A stretch of DNA of 6,488 bases from CALELM01 sp045617105 (lineage in GTDB: Bacteria; Bacillota; Negativicutes; Selenomonadales; Selenomonadaceae): NCBI GenBank assembly GCA_045617105.1, contig JAZLHW010000195.1, positions 1 to 6,488 of the forward strand, written 5' to 3'. Position 1 is the stretch's first letter. Each line of letters starts with the position of its first letter. Below, in pieces: positions 5,623 through 6,488 of the stretch. The position numbers and the translations under genes were made by a program. The notes under the pieces were generated by a model. That model made no database searches, was not told the DNA's origin, and saw only the letters and a list, made by a program, of their open reading frames with translations.

Positions 5623-5692
5623 TGAAGGCAATGCCTTTTCTTTACTAAGGGAGTCCAGAACTTGCGCGGAGCGTTTGTTCGGGGCTTTTCTG

Positions 5693-5721
5693 TTGCGAAA
5701 AATAAGAGAGCAGGGTATGAT
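5693..5721 (+). promoter_or_regulatory. Sigma-70-type promoter of the Rpn-family gene
   Basis: TTGCGA (5693-5698) and TATGAT (5716-5721) are separated by exactly 17 bases. Transcription would begin near 5728, about 35 bases before the TTG start. The rest of 5562-5762 holds the divergent hemerythrin promoter and no convincing gene. Confidence 0.55.
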
Positions 5722-5762
5722 AGAAGCAGACGGAAGATGTTTCGGGACGGAGGTGTTGGAGG

Positions 5763-6488
5763 TTGAAGATCAATCGGCTGAATGATTTGTTTTTCAAGTA
5801 TTTGCTGGGAAGTGATGAACGCAAGGATTTGACACTGAACTTTCTGAATGCGATACTGGCAGATGGAGACAGGCGTTTTGAATCCATAGAGTTTACGAAT
5901 AAGGACTTAGAGCCTGAAGCGGATGCAGGCAAGCTTTCCAAGCTGGATATCCGTGGAGTTCTGGATAACGGAGAGCTGATCGATATAGAGGTGCAGGTCT
6001 GCTCGTATGCATATATGGCAGAACGTTCCCTGTACTATTGGGCAAGAATGTATGCCGGACAGCTGAATGAGGGAGAGGATTACAAGCGATTGAAGCCAGC
6101 GATTGCCTTGAACTTGTTGGATTTCAATCATCTGAAAGAGGAAGCCTTTTGGCATAACACTTATACACTGCAGAACACGAATGCAGATCATAAGGCACTC
6201 AGCAAGCATTTGGAAATGCATTTTCTGGAGCTTTCGAAGCTGAAAATCAGCGATGTGAAGCAGCTGAAACGGGGCGAGCTGTGGGGAGCCTATTTCAGTG
6301 GGAAATGTACGGAAAAGGAAATGGAGGAGATTGCAATGCAGGAACCGGCCATACAGCAGGCGATCCATGCGGAGAACTATTTCGCAGGAAGTGCAGATTA
6401 CCGAATGAGATATGAACAGCGGGAAAAAGCGATCAAAGACTACCGTTCCTTCCTGTCAGCAGCCATCGACGAAGGACGTGAAGCAGGA
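5763..6488 (+). CDS. Rpn-family recombination-promoting nuclease / putative transposase (3' end outside window)
   Basis: An open frame of 242 codons runs without a stop to the window end, so the gene is partial; family members usually have about 280-320 residues. It begins KINRLNDLFFKYLLGSDERKDL, matching the N-terminal signature of Rpn/PD-(D/E)XK 'transposase' proteins. The nuclease core is visible as KLDIRG (Asp62), LIDIEVQV (Glu76, Gln78, the ExQ form of the motif) and RSLYYWARMYAGQL. Rpn proteins of E. coli are DNA endonucleases that stimulate RecA-independent recombination; for this protein that is inference by family. The TTG at 5763 is the only usable in-frame start after the stop at 5721, with GGAGG about nine bases upstream and a second GGAGG touching the TTG. 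These proteins are often multicopy and variable, so recent transfer is possible. Confidence 0.88.
   Translation, partial: MKINRLNDLFFKYLLGSDERKDLTLNFLNAILADGDRRFESIEFTNKDLEPEADAGKLSKLDIRGVLDNGELIDIEVQVCSYAYMAERSLYYWARMYAGQLNEGEDYKRLKPAIALNLLDFNHLKEEAFWHNTYTLQNTNADHKALSKHLEMHFLELSKLKISDVKQLKRGELWGAYFSGKCTEKEMEEIAMQEPAIQQAIHAENYFAGSADYRMRYEQREKAIKDYRSFLSAAIDEGREAG

Noticed and set aside
5582..5785. 67-aa plus-strand open frame before the Rpn gene
   Set aside because: It has no ribosome site, overlaps the promoter pair and the Rpn start, and shows no recognisable features.

Overview
The window looks like chromosomal DNA of a Gram-positive-lineage anaerobe. The best guess is a member of the Negativicutes (Selenomonas-like), and this is inference. 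The basis is the gene set: a YitT/DUF2179 membrane protein, ApbE, an ATPase-like-domain/dicarboxylate symporter fusion, a bacteriohemerythrin and an Rpn-type protein. Strong AGGAGG-type ribosome sites, frequent TTG/GTG starts and moderate GC content fit. No rRNA, tRNA or CRISPR array is seen.

Layout. Positions 1-152 hold one copy of a ~152-bp repeat with TTATAACG/CGTTATAA ends. A second, ~97% identical copy lies in the opposite orientation at 3846-3997. Between them is a minus-strand gene series: yitT-like (3681-2731), an exported protein of unknown function (2731-1997), a small helical protein (2070-1846), apbE (1849-812) and a broken symporter gene (722-77). The first four overlap or abut (TGATG, a 74-bp overlap, GTGA), so they are almost certainly one translationally coupled operon. 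The symporter gene carries a 1-base frameshift in a C6 tract and is cut by the first repeat, which supplies its stop codon.

To the right of the second repeat, a lone fructose-type PTS EIIC gene (4066-5136, plus) converges on a bacteriohemerythrin gene (5561-5142, minus), with only 5 bases between the stops. A plus-strand hairpin plus T-run inside the hemerythrin gene could terminate the EIIC transcript. A short divergent region (5562-5762) carries good promoter matches for the hemerythrin gene and for a TTG-started Rpn-family gene (5763 onward). The Rpn gene runs off the window end.

The most interesting items are the inverted pair of structured, MITE-like repeats that bound the operon and disrupt a gene, and a terminator-shaped hairpin with a T8 run inside the apbE signal-peptide codons. 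No clearly new multi-gene system is evident; the unknown pieces are the two unrecognised operon genes and the repeat. No gene-free stretch exceeds about 300 bases apart from 3682-4065, which is the yitT leader, repeat copy 2 and the EIIC leader.
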